Shown: in pieces, positions 1-6,933 of the stretch
Numbering within the stretch: the first letter of the stretch is position 1
Layout of the letters: each line of letters begins with the position of its first letter
Assembly (NCBI GenBank): GCA_020722945.1
Contig: DYJV01000083.1
Span: 1 to 8,539 of the forward strand
Origin: Candidatus Methylomirabilis sp.
GTDB taxonomy: Bacteria > DYJV01
Direction: 5' to 3'
Length of the DNA stretch: 8,539 nucleotides
Program-made: the position numbers and the translations under genes
The notes under the pieces: model-generated
Seen by the model: the letters and a program-made list of their open reading frames with translations, nothing else
Told to the model about the DNA's origin: nothing
Database searches by the model: none

Positions 1-236
1 GGGATATGAGCCATTTTATAAGAGATGAGGTCAAAAATAAACGAAGTCAAGATTTAGAGAAATATTATAGAATCAATGGTGCTATTTATATATGTAAAAC
101 AGATAGATTATTAGCAGAGAAAAGTTTTTTTATAGAAGATAATATTTTTGCTTATGTTATGGATAGAGGAAGTTCTATCGATATTGATGAAGAGATTGAT
201 TTTAAGATAACTGAAATAATAATGGACAATAAATAG
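1..236 (+). CDS. CMP-nonulosonate (sialic-acid-like) cytidylyltransferase, C-terminal fragment
   Basis: This is the 3' end of a gene that begins upstream of the window; the frame is already open at base 3, so the ATG at 6 is an internal Met rather than a start. About 77 residues remain. They match my memory of the C-terminus of the NeuA/PseF/LegF family, which joins CTP to a nonulosonic acid (sialic, pseudaminic or legionaminic acid) to give the CMP-sugar in the cytoplasm. Supporting marks are the basic SQDLEKYYRINGAIYI stretch, where RxQDLP-xxY-NGAIY is typical, and the near-terminal SIDIDEEIDF, the usual S-x-D-I-D-x-x-x-D-F ending. The nucleotide-binding N-terminal half is missing, so the exact sugar cannot be told. 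It ends in TAG at 234-236, sharing one base with the next gene's GTG start. Family assignment is fairly secure; substrate is open. Confidence 0.85.
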   Translation, partial: DMSHFIRDEVKNKRSQDLEKYYRINGAIYICKTDRLLAEKSFFIEDNIFAYVMDRGSSIDIDEEIDFKITEIIMDNK

Positions 237-1570
237 TGACATCTTCTGAATTATTTAATAAATTTTTAGCATTTGAAGAGAAATTTAATGTCTTTAATCT
301 AAAGACTGATATAGAAGAACTTTATTGGTGGGATATAGTTCGCTATGCTATATATAGTGAGTTGAATAATAATTTTGTTAGAAAACATCAAGATATACCA
401 GCCATAAAGAAAAAAAAATCATTTATTCTTTTAAAGAATGTATTTGTAGATGTATTTTATTTATTAAAGTCATTTTTATTTAAAAAAGAATTTTTCTTTT
501 TTCTTTGTTCGAGATCAAAGAATAGTAATCATTTTAACTTTGATAGTGTTGCAAGGAATTTTATAAAATCTGTACCTTCTGGTAAATCTTTTTACTTAGA
601 AACTTATTTTGCTGTTCAAACAGAGTATCCCTCATATAGTAATATATTTTTAGCAATAATGAAAAAATTGCATAAGTCTAGAGATATAAAACTTAATTTT
701 GATATAAATAAAATTTTGAATGAAGAGTTCCAAACAGATATAGATTTTTATTCAGTTGTACAAAAGAATCTAAATAATTATACTGTGGAATATAATTATT
801 ACAAAGTTTTACTAAAAGTTCTTAAACCTAAATATTGTTTTATCGTACAAAACGGTATTCAAAAAGCTTTATTTTCTGTAGCTAATGACTTAAATATAGA
901 ATGCGTTGAATTGCAACATGGACAGATAAATAGTTTTCATATAGCTTATTCATATTCAAAAAATATAGATTACTCTCATTTAAAATCATTTCCAAAATAT
1001 CTATTCACTTATTCTGAGTTTTGGAATAAAATTAACTTTCCTGTTTATAAGAAAATATCTATGGGAAAAGAAAATAAAATTGATAAAGATAAAGCCCAAG
1101 AATCCGGCGATATAGCATTCGTATTTGCAAACATATATACAGAAAATCTATTGTCTTTTGTGAAAGAGTTAGCACCTCAATTTGATAAAAAAATCTATAT
1201 TAAATTACATCCAAATCAAAAAAATGAGCTAGATTATGTAAAAAATGCGCTATCACAATATAAAAACATTGAAATAGTTTATATTGAAAAATCGATGGAC
1301 GAAATTTTGTCATTAGTCTCTTCAGTTGTCATGATACAATCAACAACTATATATGAAGCCTTACAAAAGGGTAAAAAAATATTTTTATATAAAAAACAAG
1401 ACTATGATACTCATAGTGATGTTTTTGACAACGAGAATGTTTATCTTATAGATAGTGTAGATGATTTTTTTGAGCATCAAGATAAGCCTTTTGTAAATCT
1501 AGAACAAGTGATTTTTTTTGAACCTTTTAATAAAAATAAATTTTTATCATTTTTAGAAAAGCAGAAATAG
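236..1570 (+). CDS. Putative GT-B-type glycosyltransferase, possibly CMP-sugar dependent
   Basis: A 444-residue soluble protein that I cannot assign to a named family. The N-terminus has a pattern I recall from uncharacterised proteins of O-antigen loci: an acidic F-EEKFNVF stretch (residues 13-20), then WW (31-32) and R36. The C-terminal half looks like a Rossmann-type GT-B domain: VELQHG (224-229), IYIKLHPNQ (320-328, with H325-P326), QSTTIYEAL (368-376) and a strand at KKIFLY (380-385). HG, HP and S-S/T elements in this order recall bacterial sialyltransferases and Kdo-type or capsule transferases (KpsC/KpsS-like), which use CMP-sugars. The position directly after a CMP-sugar synthetase supports transfer of that sugar, but this is inference. 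The GTG at 236 is the only plausible start: the next in-frame Met is residue 142, which would delete the conserved N-terminus. No strong Shine-Dalgarno site is visible, so coupling to the upstream stop is likely. Confidence 0.6.
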   Translation: MTSSELFNKFLAFEEKFNVFNLKTDIEELYWWDIVRYAIYSELNNNFVRKHQDIPAIKKKKSFILLKNVFVDVFYLLKSFLFKKEFFFFLCSRSKNSNHFNFDSVARNFIKSVPSGKSFYLETYFAVQTEYPSYSNIFLAIMKKLHKSRDIKLNFDINKILNEEFQTDIDFYSVVQKNLNNYTVEYNYYKVLLKVLKPKYCFIVQNGIQKALFSVANDLNIECVELQHGQINSFHIAYSYSKNIDYSHLKSFPKYLFTYSEFWNKINFPVYKKISMGKENKIDKDKAQESGDIAFVFANIYTENLLSFVKELAPQFDKKIYIKLHPNQKNELDYVKNALSQYKNIEIVYIEKSMDEILSLVSSVVMIQSTTIYEALQKGKKIFLYKKQDYDTHSDVFDNENVYLIDSVDDFFEHQDKPFVNLEQVIFFEPFNKNKFLSFLEKQK

Positions 1571-2989
1571 ATGAAAAATTCACATATCTATATGATTGGT
1601 GAGATAATTCCAAAGATGTTGAGTTTATTATTATTACCTATTATGACTAAGTATTTAACACCTGAAGATTATGGAATAATGGCTTATGTAGATGCTATTA
1701 TCATTTTTGTATTTGTTTTTTCTGTTATGTCTTTAAATAGCTATATACTTAGAGAGTATTTTGAGCTTAAAGATAAAGTAAAACAAGAAGAATTAATTGG
1801 TAATTTCTTTATATTTTTGATTGTCTATAATTTCTTTTCAGTTTTTATTTTTATTGGATTATTAAGCTTATTGTTAAGTTTTTTAGATTTGCAGTTCGAT
1901 TTTTCTCATATTATGTTATTAGCACTGATAGGAAATTTCTTTGAGATTTTCAGTATATTTCCTCAGATAATTTACCGTATTCAAGAAAAAGCGATACCAT
2001 ATATTTACTTTACTATTAGTAAGACAAGTTTGCAGATGGGAAGTATCATAGTGCTTTTGATTTACTTTGATCAAGGTGTGTTTTCAAAGTATTATGGAGT
2101 TTTAGGGGTTAATGCATTATTTGCGATTATATCTTTCTTTATTGTTAGTAGAAATGCTATCTATTCTTTTGATGTGATTCAAGTTAAAGAAGGGCTGAAG
2201 TTTTCATTGCCATTGGTAGTTAGTGCAGTATCATTTTTAATTTTAGATGTTTCTGATAGATTTATTTTAGAACGGTATATTTCCTTATCTAACCTAGGTT
2301 TGTACTCTATTGCCTACACTTTAGGCTTTGCTGTTAATGTTATTATAAATGGAAGTTATAAAGCATTTGAGCCACTACTCTTTAGAGAAGCGAAAGAAGA
2401 AAATTTTATGAATAGTTTTTACACCATTAAAAAGCAATATATGTTTTTAGTTTTTGTTATAGGGTTGTTGGTAATTATGTTTTCGCAAGAGCTATTGCAT
2501 TTTATAACAAGTGAAAAATTCTATGAAGCTTATTATTTAGTTCCTTTTATAGTTTTAGCTGCTATTTCTAAAGGTATCTATATGCTTTATGCCGTTTTAT
2601 TGATGATACAAAAAAATACAAAACTATTAAGCAAAGCTATTTTTCTAGGAGCTATTGTTAATATCGGAATTAACTTATTGTTTGTTGAAGCATATGGTAG
2701 TATCGTTGCTGCCATTTCTACTTTTGTTGCATTTTTACTTATGACAATGATGGTACATGTAAAAACGTTTCAATATTACTCTTTTTCATTATTAAAAGAA
2801 GCTAAAGAGTATTTTATCGTCTTTGGATTTTTAATTTTGAGTTATTTTTTATACTATTATTTTGACATCAAATTAACTTTAAATATCTTTTTCATAAAAG
2901 TATTAATATTCACTTGTTTACTTTTTGCATTATTGAAATTCTATGATGTGAAGGTGTTGAGCTTATTTAAAGAAGGAAAATCATGTTAA
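1571..2989 (+). CDS. wzx: Wzx-type lipid-linked oligosaccharide flippase
   Basis: A 472-residue polytopic inner-membrane protein of the MOP/PST flippase superfamily, which moves undecaprenyl-diphosphate-linked repeat units from the cytoplasmic to the periplasmic leaflet. About 12 to 14 hydrophobic segments span the whole length. Family hallmarks are the N-terminal P-x-x-T-K-Y-L-T-P-E-D-Y-G block (residues 23-35), the mid-protein DVSDRFILERYISLSNLGLYS stretch (226-246), where D-x-x-D-R and G-x-Y-S are typical, the following F-E-P-x-x-F-R-E (266-273), and YGSIVAAIST (375-384) near the C-terminus. The length is normal and there is no sign of truncation. The ATG directly abuts the preceding TAG with only a weak purine-rich ribosome site. 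Its 3' end overlaps the acyltransferase gene by 7 bases. Family is confident; substrate specificity cannot be read from sequence. The gene symbol is generic. Confidence 0.9.
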   Translation: MKNSHIYMIGEIIPKMLSLLLLPIMTKYLTPEDYGIMAYVDAIIIFVFVFSVMSLNSYILREYFELKDKVKQEELIGNFFIFLIVYNFFSVFIFIGLLSLLLSFLDLQFDFSHIMLLALIGNFFEIFSIFPQIIYRIQEKAIPYIYFTISKTSLQMGSIIVLLIYFDQGVFSKYYGVLGVNALFAIISFFIVSRNAIYSFDVIQVKEGLKFSLPLVVSAVSFLILDVSDRFILERYISLSNLGLYSIAYTLGFAVNVIINGSYKAFEPLLFREAKEENFMNSFYTIKKQYMFLVFVIGLLVIMFSQELLHFITSEKFYEAYYLVPFIVLAAISKGIYMLYAVLLMIQKNTKLLSKAIFLGAIVNIGINLLFVEAYGSIVAAISTFVAFLLMTMMVHVKTFQYYSFSLLKEAKEYFIVFGFLILSYFLYYYFDIKLTLNIFFIKVLIFTCLLFALLKFYDVKVLSLFKEGKSC

Positions 2990-3636
2990 CTAAACTAAAA
3001 AAAATCATAAATTTACCACTATCGCGAAAGCTACAGTTTATATCACATACCTATCATAAGCTAAAAACACAGACATTTTACAAACTGATGTTTCAATCCA
3101 TGGGCAAAAAAAGCATGATAAAAAAACCACTTTTGCTTACTTTTGAGTTTATCAGTGTAGGAGATAGAGTTATCATTTGGGATGATGCTAGAATCGAGGG
3201 TATACATTATTATGCCGGCAAAACATTTAATCCTCATATTGTTTTGGAAGACGGAGTATCACTTCAACAGCGGTGTCATATAACAGCAGCAGATACATTG
3301 GTAATTGGTAAAAATACAATGATTTCTTTTGATGTATCTATACAAGATACTGATCATGAATATGAAAATTTATCAATGCCTATTGGGAATCAGCCTTTGA
3401 GAGTGAAAAAGACAAGTATAGGTGAAAACTGTTTTATAGGAAGTGGAGCGAAGATACAAGCAGGGACTATTTTGGGTCGGCATTGTGTTGTAGGAACAAA
3501 TGCTGTGGTAAGAGGAACTTTTCCAGACTACTCAGTGATAGTAGGAGTACCTGCTAAGATAGTAAAGAGATATGATGAAGTTAGTAGAAAATGGAAAAAA
3601 ACAAATAGTAAGGGAGAATTTTTAGATGAAATATAA
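2983..3636 (+). CDS. Hexapeptide-repeat (left-handed beta-helix) sugar acyltransferase
   Basis: A 217-residue cytoplasmic protein of the WcaF/CapG/maltose-O-acetyltransferase-like group, which typically transfers an acetyl group from acetyl-CoA to a sugar hydroxyl or amino group. Imperfect hexapeptide repeats build the beta-helix at roughly residues 57-75, 86-120 and 145-178 (for example IGKNTMISFDVSI, IGENCFIGSGAKIQ). H125 in QDTDHEYEN lies where the catalytic His normally sits, between helix coils in an extended loop. The C-terminal SVIVGVPAKIVKRY (184-197) is the classic family ending. The first 50 residues are basic and not part of the helix. The ATG is preceded by AAGGA at 2973-2977, a good site, and overlaps the flippase end. 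It probably O-acetylates a sugar of the repeat unit, although N-acylation of a nucleotide-amino sugar is equally possible. Confidence 0.85.
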   Translation: MLTKLKKIINLPLSRKLQFISHTYHKLKTQTFYKLMFQSMGKKSMIKKPLLLTFEFISVGDRVIIWDDARIEGIHYYAGKTFNPHIVLEDGVSLQQRCHITAADTLVIGKNTMISFDVSIQDTDHEYENLSMPIGNQPLRVKKTSIGENCFIGSGAKIQAGTILGRHCVVGTNAVVRGTFPDYSVIVGVPAKIVKRYDEVSRKWKKTNSKGEFLDEI

Positions 3637-4756
3637 AACAATATTAATAACGGGTGGAGCAGGCTTTATAGGTTCAAATCTTAGCCTAAAACTAACTGAA
3701 AAGGGTTATGAAGTAACAGTTTTAGATAATCTCTCACCACAAATCCATAGTGAGTATTCACCACTGTATGAGAGTATCAAAGATAAAGTAAACTTCATAA
3801 AAGGGACAGTTCTAAGCTATGATGATTGGAAAAAAGCACTTGATGGTGTAGATGTAGTTGTGCATCTTGCAGCTGAAACAGGTACTGGTCAATCTATGTA
3901 TGAGATCGAAAAATACACCGATGTCAACATCAAAGGGACATCAATTTTTCTCGATATTTTGGCAAATGAAAAACATAGTGTAAAAAAGATGATAATTGCA
4001 TCTTCTAGGGCTATTTATGGTGAGGGAAAATATGATTGTCCAAAATGTGGAATAGTCTATCCAAGTGAGCGAAAAGATGAAGATATGGCAAAAGGTGATT
4101 TTGCTGTAAAATGTCCATATTGTGGAATGGATGCAAAACCACAAGCTACAGATGAGACAAGTAAAATCCACCCAAGCTCAATATATGGCATCACAAAACA
4201 AGTGCAAGAACAGATGTTTTTAGTAATGGGAAAATCGCTTGGTATCCCTGCAGTAGCTTTTAGATACCAAAATGTTTACGGTGCAGGACAATCTTTAAGT
4301 AATCCATATACAGGGATACTCTCTATTTTCTCCACTCGTATCCAAAATGGAAACGATATAAACATTTTTGAAGATGGACTTGAAAGTCGTGATTTTGTTT
4401 ATGTTGATGATGTTGTGGAAGCTACAGTTTTAGGCATAGAAAAAGACGAAGCAAATTATGAAGTCTTTAATGTAGGGTCGGGTAAGGCAATTGATGTAAA
4501 TACAGTAGCAAGTACACTTGTAAAAACTTATGCAAGTAACTCTAAAATCACTATTTCAGGTAATTATAGATTAGGTGATATTAGATATAATTATGCTGAT
4601 TTGACAAAAATAAAAGCAAAACTAGGATTTGAGCCAAAAGTGAATTTTGAAGAGGGGATAAGAAGATTTACTTCTTGGGTAGAAAAGCAAGAAGTTGTTG
4701 AAGATAAGTATGAAAAAAGTATTGAAGAGATGAAAGAGAAAGGGCTTTATAAGTGA
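3626..4756 (+). CDS. Extended SDR NAD-dependent epimerase/dehydratase with four-Cys insert
   Basis: A 376-residue cytoplasmic nucleotide-sugar enzyme. The N-terminal Rossmann motif is TGGAGFIGS (residues 9-17), D34 is placed to bind the adenine ribose of NAD, and the active site is S126/S127 with Y187-x-x-x-K191. The Ser-to-Tyr distance is about 60 residues rather than the usual 25, because of an insert at about 136-172 with CPKCG (138-142) and CPYCG (163-167), a likely zinc ribbon. Downstream are RYQNVYGAGQ (213-222) and SRDFVYVDDV (254-263), both typical. I recall such a Cys-bearing insert, and a C-terminus like EKGLYK, in relatives annotated as dTDP-L-rhamnose 4-epimerase (WbiB-like), so making a 6-deoxy-L-talose-type sugar is a candidate role; a UDP-hexose 4-epimerase or dehydratase is an alternative. 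No rml genes are in view. AAGGGAG at 3610-3616 supports this start, 11 bases inside the preceding gene. Confidence 0.85.
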   Translation: MKYKTILITGGAGFIGSNLSLKLTEKGYEVTVLDNLSPQIHSEYSPLYESIKDKVNFIKGTVLSYDDWKKALDGVDVVVHLAAETGTGQSMYEIEKYTDVNIKGTSIFLDILANEKHSVKKMIIASSRAIYGEGKYDCPKCGIVYPSERKDEDMAKGDFAVKCPYCGMDAKPQATDETSKIHPSSIYGITKQVQEQMFLVMGKSLGIPAVAFRYQNVYGAGQSLSNPYTGILSIFSTRIQNGNDINIFEDGLESRDFVYVDDVVEATVLGIEKDEANYEVFNVGSGKAIDVNTVASTLVKTYASNSKITISGNYRLGDIRYNYADLTKIKAKLGFEPKVNFEEGIRRFTSWVEKQEVVEDKYEKSIEEMKEKGLYK

Positions 4757-5736
4757 TGAGCTTGGAGGGGAAGAGGGTACTTTTTATTGGAATAGGTTTT
4801 TATGATTATGAATCTACGATTAAAAAAAATCTTGAAAAATATGGAGCAATCGTTGATTTTTATTTAGAGCAACCAAGCTATTTATTGAGTGGTTTGTATG
4901 GAAAAATTATCAATAAGCTCAAATATCAAAAGAATATCATAAAAAAACATCATAAAAAAATGCTTGATGAAACAAAAGCAAAAAAATACGACATAGTATT
5001 TGTCTTAAAAGGTGAAAATCTGACAATAGATTTTATAAAAGCTTTAAAACATCAGCAAGAGAATGCAATTTTTATTATGTATCAATGGGATTCTATAAAT
5101 AGAGTTTCAAATGCTTTAGATATGATTCCTTTTTTTGATAAAGTGTTTAGCTTTGATAGAATAGATTGTGAAAAATATGAAAAATTAGAATTTAGACCTC
5201 TGTTTTTTAGAGAATCAATTGAGAAAAAAATATTAGATTATAAATACGATTTAGTTTTTATTGGATGGCTTCATGCAGATAGAATGGAATTAATAAAAGA
5301 AATCGAAAATATTTGTAAAATAAAAAAGATAACAACATTTATTTATTTATTCACAGGAATAAAAACTTATATGAGTTTTTTGCTAAAAAAACAATCACAA
5401 AGTTTGCATGTAAAGCCTTTAAATTATAAAAAAGTTAATGACTATTATAATAGTACAAAAGTAATACTTGATTTGCCTCATCCATTGCAAAATGGTTTGA
5501 CTATGAGAACTATTGAAGCAATTGGAGCAAATAAAAAACTTATTACGACAAATCAAGATATCAAAAATTATGATTTTTATGATGAAGACAATATATGTAT
5601 TTTGGATAAAGAAAATATAGATATAAAAAATGATTTTTTTGAAAAACCATATAAACAAATATCTGAAGTGATTAAAAATAGGTATTGTTTGGATAGTTGG
5701 ATCGAAGATGTTTTTGCTATTGTAAATAAGGAGTAA
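4753..5736 (+). CDS. Putative GT-B glycosyltransferase (CgeB/Eps11J-like)
   Basis: A protein of 326 or 327 residues without membrane segments. It begins with a beta strand and glycine turn (KRVLFIGIGFYDYES, 7-21), as in the N-terminal Rossmann domain of GT-B enzymes. Other marks are YDIVFVLKGE (79-88), MYQWDS (109-114), FDKVFSFDR (128-136), LVFIGWLHADR (167-177) opening the second domain, and ILDLPHPLQNGLTMRTIEAIGANKKL spread over 238-263. The E-A-x-G-A-N-K-K-L-I-T-T-N end of that block resembles the nucleotide-sugar-binding E-A-x-A-x-G-x-x-x-V region of retaining GT-B transferases. I recall this combination in CgeB-like or capsular biosynthesis proteins of unknown donor. The reading frame can start at GTG 4753 or at the adjacent ATG 4756, which overlaps the preceding TGA (TGATG); the ATG seems likelier, and AGGG at 4741-4744 serves either. 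Donor and acceptor sugars cannot be inferred. Confidence 0.65.
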   Translation: MMSLEGKRVLFIGIGFYDYESTIKKNLEKYGAIVDFYLEQPSYLLSGLYGKIINKLKYQKNIIKKHHKKMLDETKAKKYDIVFVLKGENLTIDFIKALKHQQENAIFIMYQWDSINRVSNALDMIPFFDKVFSFDRIDCEKYEKLEFRPLFFRESIEKKILDYKYDLVFIGWLHADRMELIKEIENICKIKKITTFIYLFTGIKTYMSFLLKKQSQSLHVKPLNYKKVNDYYNSTKVILDLPHPLQNGLTMRTIEAIGANKKLITTNQDIKNYDFYDEDNICILDKENIDIKNDFFEKPYKQISEVIKNRYCLDSWIEDVFAIVNKE

Positions 5737-5742
5737 CAATTG
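5728..5742 (+). promoter_or_regulatory. Ribosome binding site that fixes a TTG start
   Basis: AAGGAG at 5728-5733 lies within the last codons of the upstream gene, 6 bases before TTG 5740. It is the strongest Shine-Dalgarno match of any junction in the window. It decides the start of the polymerase gene: the next in-frame ATG is codon 42, which would delete the first membrane segment. The upstream stop (TAA 5734-5736) falls between the site and the start, an arrangement suited to re-initiation. Confidence 0.75.
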
Positions 5743-6933
5743 ACTTTGAACACCAATGCCCGATACACATTTTTAATAAAAGCTTTTTTTATAGTATTAC
5801 TGCTAGAACTTTTTTTATTAGGCAGTGGTCAATTTTTATCCTTTGGTGGCTTATCATTGAGAATGGTGTTTTATTCAATTGCAATTTCATCATCAGTAAT
5901 TTTATTGCTTAGAGGTATCAAAATTGCTAAAAAAGTTTTTTTGTTTTTACTTGTTTATATATCTATGCTTTCTTTTTCTTCTTATCTAGGTATTATAAAT
6001 GGTGCAGATAGTACTCAAATTTCTGAAAATTTAAAGCCGCTATTGTTTGCTTTTATGATTCTCCCCTTTTCCATGTTTATCACAAATATTTCACGAGTGG
6101 TTTTAGTAGGTAAGCTTATAAAATTATCGGGTTTAATAATGGGAGTTAGTTTTATATCTGTATTGTTGTTATTATTTTTTGGTTATATGGATTTTTCAAC
6201 CATTTATATTTTATTATCGTCTGATTCAAATGATTTTATGATGAATGATGGTGAAAATATACATATTTTTTATAAAGGATTTTTATATCTGAATATAGCT
6301 TTTATTTTTTACATTTATTCAAATGATAAATACAAGCTTTTAATTTTATCTTTGCTTTTTATAGCCATATTATTGACATTTACAAGAGGATTTATTTTGG
6401 CATTGATATTATCTTTTGTATTAGTATTTATACTAGAATATAAACAGAAAAAATCAATTATAGCTTTAACTTTTATTGTTACAGTCACTCTAATTGCTAT
6501 CCCTTTTTATATATCATTTGTTGGTGATAAAAGTGAATCAGATTTTATGAGAATACTTCAAATCCAACAAGTTTTTGATGCCATCACTCTTTCATCTTTT
6601 TTTATGGGTCATGGCTATGGAATAGGAGTTCCAATTCGTCCAAATGGAATGGAAATTACATTTCTTGAAATTTTTCATAAACAAGGTATTTTAGGTTTAT
6701 TTTTATGGATAGGATTTTTGTTTTATATTATTTATAACTATCTAAATATTAAAAATATAACTTATAAAAGAGTGGTTAAACCATTTGTTGTAAGTACTTT
6801 TTTTGTTTATATGCAAAGCCTAACCAACCCATATCTTAATAATCCAATAGGGATGAGTATGGTTTTATTGACATTTTCAGCCTTAATAGTAGTTGCCTAT
6901 AAAGAACGAAAAGAGAGGTTTATTAAATGTTAG
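5740..6933 (+). CDS. wzy: Wzy-like O-antigen/polysaccharide polymerase
   Basis: A 397-residue inner-membrane protein with about 10 to 12 hydrophobic segments (for example near residues 11-28, 42-58, 64-84, 124-148, 180-194, 199-233, 238-260, 315-336 and 368-386). It belongs by pattern to the O-antigen polymerase/ligase (Wzy_C-like) superfamily: LTFTRGFILAL (212-222) is the common T-R-x-x-x-x-x segment, and the loop FFMGHGYGIGVPIRPNGMEI (287-306) followed by FLEIFHKQGILGLFLW (308-323) fits the usual G-x-G-x-G, then E/H, then x-x-G-x-x-G-L arrangement. Wzy joins flipped repeat units in the periplasm. A WaaL-type ligase or a capsule polymerase cannot be excluded from sequence alone, but a flippase and several transferases in the same operon favour Wzy. 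The start codon is TTG with a strong AAGGAG. The 3' end overlaps the next gene by 7 bases. Confidence 0.8.
   Translation: MTLNTNARYTFLIKAFFIVLLLELFLLGSGQFLSFGGLSLRMVFYSIAISSSVILLLRGIKIAKKVFLFLLVYISMLSFSSYLGIINGADSTQISENLKPLLFAFMILPFSMFITNISRVVLVGKLIKLSGLIMGVSFISVLLLLFFGYMDFSTIYILLSSDSNDFMMNDGENIHIFYKGFLYLNIAFIFYIYSNDKYKLLILSLLFIAILLTFTRGFILALILSFVLVFILEYKQKKSIIALTFIVTVTLIAIPFYISFVGDKSESDFMRILQIQQVFDAITLSSFFMGHGYGIGVPIRPNGMEITFLEIFHKQGILGLFLWIGFLFYIIYNYLNIKNITYKRVVKPFVVSTFFVYMQSLTNPYLNNPIGMSMVLLTFSALIVVAYKERKERFIKC

Noticed and set aside
6-236. A stand-alone 76-residue small protein starting at the ATG at 6.
   Set aside because: The frame is open to the window edge, there is no start context, and the peptide matches the C-terminal end of a CMP-nonulosonate synthetase, so it is a fragment of a larger gene.
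410-418. A9 tract (also A8 at 2997-3004 and 4822-4829, and T8 at 1512-1519) as possible phase-variation switches.
   Set aside because: Runs of 8-9 A or T are expected at this AT content, and phase-variable surface genes in the likely lineage usually use G/C runs, none of which are present. The frames are intact across all of them.
3941-4171. Reverse-strand open frame of 76 codons inside the epimerase.
   Set aside because: It lies wholly over the conserved epimerase coding sequence (active-site Ser to Cys insert), and its peptide is Phe/Ile/Trp-rich with no recognisable motif.
5419-5768. Two overlapping reverse-strand open frames (5419-5739 and 5577-5768).
   Set aside because: They mirror the end of the GT-B gene and the polymerase start; low-complexity Ile/Phe-rich peptides are expected from AT-rich antisense.
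6373-6378. TTGACA hexamers inside the polymerase gene (6373-6378 and 6868-6873) as internal promoters.
   Set aside because: Neither has a TATAAT-like element at the proper spacing, and both lie within coding sequence.
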